A DNA stretch of 31,688 bases from Clostridia bacterium (GTDB lineage: Bacteria; Bacillota_A; Clostridia; Oscillospirales; CAG-272): NCBI GenBank assembly GCA_017466455.1, contig JAFTUD010000014.1, positions 1-31,688 of the forward strand, written 5' to 3'. Below are positions 30,479-31,688 of this stretch, in pieces. How positions within the stretch are numbered: the stretch's first letter is position 1; every line of letters starts with the position of its first letter. The translations under genes were made by a program, and so were the position numbers. Below the pieces are notes generated by a model that searched no databases, was not told the DNA's origin, and saw nothing but the letters and a program-made list of their open reading frames with translations.

Positions 30479-30680
30479 TTTCTACACCTCCTTTTTTAAA
30501 CTCGGGACAATCTTCAGTTCCCTCAAAATAACAATCCTCGCAACCTCTATAACGATAGCATTCATCGCAATCATATACGACATCATAACCTCGCTCGGCA
30601 TATTCCTCACGATTTGCAACAGGACAGGAGCCATCTATGCAGGATAAACCGCAATAAGCTTCGCATCTTTCTTTTTTCAT
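30471..30680 (-). CDS. Cys-rich small protein, probable zinc binder
   Basis: 69 residues with ten cysteines, in the order CEAYCGLSCIDGSCP, then DCDECYRYRGCEDC and DCPEF. The CxxxC, CxxC and CxxxxC spacings suggest one or two zinc sites. Proteins of this pattern recur in gut Firmicutes phages and plasmids without assigned function. Its ATG overlaps the initiator stop (ATGA), so it is coupled to that gene. Confidence 0.6.
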   Translation of the reverse strand: MKKERCEAYCGLSCIDGSCPVANREEYAERGYDVVYDCDECYRYRGCEDCYFEGTEDCPEFKKGGVENA

Positions 30681-31456
30681 ACTGTACCATCCTTCCTTCC
30701 ATAGCTCCTAATCAGCGCCGCTTCAAACAAATCATCTACATCAAATGAGCTTTTTGAAAACTGATGCTCAAACCTTTCTTTGTCAGTAACTGCCCACTCT
30801 AACAAATATTTTTCATCTGTCACATGAGCTGTAATAGAATTTTTTGTTTTATACTCTGAAAGAGCATTAAAAACAAGCTTATAATACGAATATGTATTTT
30901 TAAATGTTTCATAAAACGATTTACGAACTCTAACATTTTTATCTGTCCCTACAAAAATGAAATCCTCCGGCTGTTGCTGTTGCTCCTCAACAGGATGCGA
31001 CTCGTCGCCAGGAACATCAACATCAGTATTTATTTTATTAATATTTAATTCTTTAGTAATTACTTTATTAGTATTTAATTGTGTCCGATTTTCCATATCT
31101 GGATTTTCGGGATATGGATTTTCCATATCCTGATTTTCCATATCCTGATTTTCGGTATATGGACCTTGAGGAAATTCATAAAAGACATATTGAAAACCAC
31201 TAATTCGCCCCTTTTCATCAAAAGTACGCTCTCGTTTAAGATATTTAAAAATCTCAAGCTCTTTAAGAGCTGTACCTACGGAAGCTTTACCTTCTTTACA
31301 TATTTTTTCAAGACCTTTTATTGAATAACACCAATCTTCTGGAAGAGATAGAACAACTGAAAGCAAACCCTTAGCCTTAAGAGACAAATTTTTATCCCTT
31401 AAGTGATAATTAGACATTACTGTAAAACCCTTTGTCTTTTCAACTCTAAATATCAT
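30677..31456 (-). CDS. Winged-helix replication initiator-like protein (RepA_N/DnaD-like layout)
   Basis: 259 residues from the ATG at 31456. That start is preferred over an ATG 15 bases upstream because GGAGGG overlaps the latter and is well spaced only for the former. The N-terminus (VEKTKGFTVMSNYHLRDKNL, SLKAKGLLSVVLSLPEDWCY) and the following helices (KEGKASVGTALKELE) form the HTH of Firmicutes plasmid and phage initiators. A variable middle has five E-N-x-x-x units. The C-terminal ~85 residues (NVRVRKSFYETFKNTYSYYK on) recur in the gene at 27240-27632. It likely binds an origin, either the iterons at 29321 or the repeats in its own gene. Confidence 0.75.
   Translation of the reverse strand: MIFRVEKTKGFTVMSNYHLRDKNLSLKAKGLLSVVLSLPEDWCYSIKGLEKICKEGKASVGTALKELEIFKYLKRERTFDEKGRISGFQYVFYEFPQGPYTENQDMENQDMENPYPENPDMENRTQLNTNKVITKELNINKINTDVDVPGDESHPVEEQQQQPEDFIFVGTDKNVRVRKSFYETFKNTYSYYKLVFNALSEYKTKNSITAHVTDEKYLLEWAVTDKERFEHQFSKSSFDVDDLFEAALIRSYGRKDGTV
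31087..31161. repeat. Five in-frame 15-bp repeats inside the initiator gene
   Basis: GATTTT begins at 31087, 31102, 31117, 31132 and 31147, exactly 15 bases apart. The units vary around GATTTTCCATATCCT, some carrying the inverted form GATATGG. They encode the pentapeptides ENQDM, ENQDM, ENPYP, ENPDM and ENRTQ. RepA_N-type plasmids keep iterons inside the middle of the rep gene in the same way. Confidence 0.8.
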
Positions 31457-31679
31457 CTGGAAGCCCTCCATTTACTGTTATTTCGACAACAAAACCATTT
31501 AAAGCTCCTCCGGACAAATCAAAGGTAACTGGATCATTCCAGAAAATTTGATAATATCTTGATTTTCTAAAATCAGACAAAGAAGCCTCGTAATCAAAAG
31601 AGCTCTTTGAAATCTTAACTATAAGCTTAATTCTTGTGCGTGGACGCAAAATGTTTAATAAATCATATAGCTTAGTCAT
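31446..31679 (-). CDS. Small hypothetical protein, early operon
   Basis: 77 residues: a start MTKLYDLLNILRPRTRIKLI followed by beta-rich sequence (YYQIFWNDPVTFDLSGG) and ending GLPDDI. The N-terminus is basic and the remainder is neutral. No family is recognised. GGGTGTG eight bases before the ATG at the window's edge serves as ribosome binding site. Its end overlaps the initiator start by 11 bases, and the operon evidently continues beyond the window. Confidence 0.5.
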   Translation of the reverse strand: MTKLYDLLNILRPRTRIKLIVKISKSSFDYEASLSDFRKSRYYQIFWNDPVTFDLSGGALNGFVVEITVNGGLPDDI

Positions 31680-31688
31680 ATCACACCC

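Larger units (their letters stand above)
18104..31688 (-). mobile_element. Integrated inovirus-like (filamentous-phage-like) ssDNA element, right end outside the window
   Basis: All protein genes from 31679 to 18417 are on the minus strand in two tight blocks. Hallmarks are an HUH rolling-circle initiator (18417-19445), a Zot-like P-loop membrane ATPase (19470-21617), a small TM peptide, four proteins with an N-terminal anchor or signal peptide and large external domains, and a candidate ssDNA-binding protein (28763-29149). The left end lies after the tRNA-His terminator. No integrase is visible, so Xer-dependent or transposase-independent insertion, or an integrase beyond the right edge, are open. 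At over 13 kb it is long for an inovirus. A related non-phage element cannot be excluded. Confidence 0.6.

Noticed and set aside
31087..31161. CRISPR-like repeat array
   Set aside because: The units are contiguous with no spacers, are in frame within a gene and encode pentapeptides.

Overview
The window looks like part of a low-GC Gram-positive genome, probably a gut-type Clostridia/Bacillota. This rests on AT-rich intergenic DNA, strong AAGGAG-type ribosome binding sites, consensus TTGACA-N17-TATAAT promoters, lipobox lipoproteins, a type II pantothenate kinase and a BspA-like leucine-rich secreted protein. No 16S gene or other marker fixes the taxon.

Region 1 (1-18,100) is ordinary chromosome. 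It starts with a truncated insertion sequence on the minus strand. Then come an FKBP/trigger-factor-like lipoprotein with a polytopic membrane protein, an M14 peptidase, a complete polar amino-acid ABC importer, two tandem SGNH hydrolases, a secreted LRR protein, CoaW, a sugar-metabolism pair (ThuA-like and Gfo/Idh/MocA), uracil-DNA glycosylase with a TIM-barrel isomerase, several small or lipoprotein genes, and a membrane-anchored C39-like protein whose catalytic Cys and His appear to be lost. The region closes with a tRNA cluster (Gly-TCC, Arg-TCT, His-GTG).

Region 2 (about 18,100-31,688, running off the right edge) is the accessory part. All its protein genes are on the minus strand and read toward the tRNA cluster. 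It carries an HUH rolling-circle initiator, a Zot-like P-loop membrane ATPase with a long multi-pass N-terminal half, a candidate ssDNA-binding protein, a 41-residue membrane peptide and four anchored or secreted proteins with large extracytoplasmic domains. I read it as an integrated inovirus-like (filamentous-phage-like) ssDNA element that is large and divergent. An early block (31,688 to 29,439) holds a winged-helix initiator, small proteins and a sigma-region-4-like regulator, and ends in a terminator. A late block (29,149 to 18,417) holds the rest.

The most unusual content is non-coding. Between the two blocks is an iteron array: two 42-bp units, each with three CCGACA boxes at 11-bp pitch, next to a foldable multi-branched segment. 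Inside the late block a plus-strand consensus promoter drives a predicted ~100-nt RNA with four hairpins, ending at a terminator that overlaps the 3' end of a MazF/PemK-like gene. The initiator gene carries five in-frame 15-bp repeats, and its C-terminal domain recurs as a separate 130-codon gene just downstream of the RNA locus. Downstream of the HUH gene lies a large GC-rich cruciform. Together these suggest a replication and regulation system that could be undescribed, but the function is inferred from sequence only.
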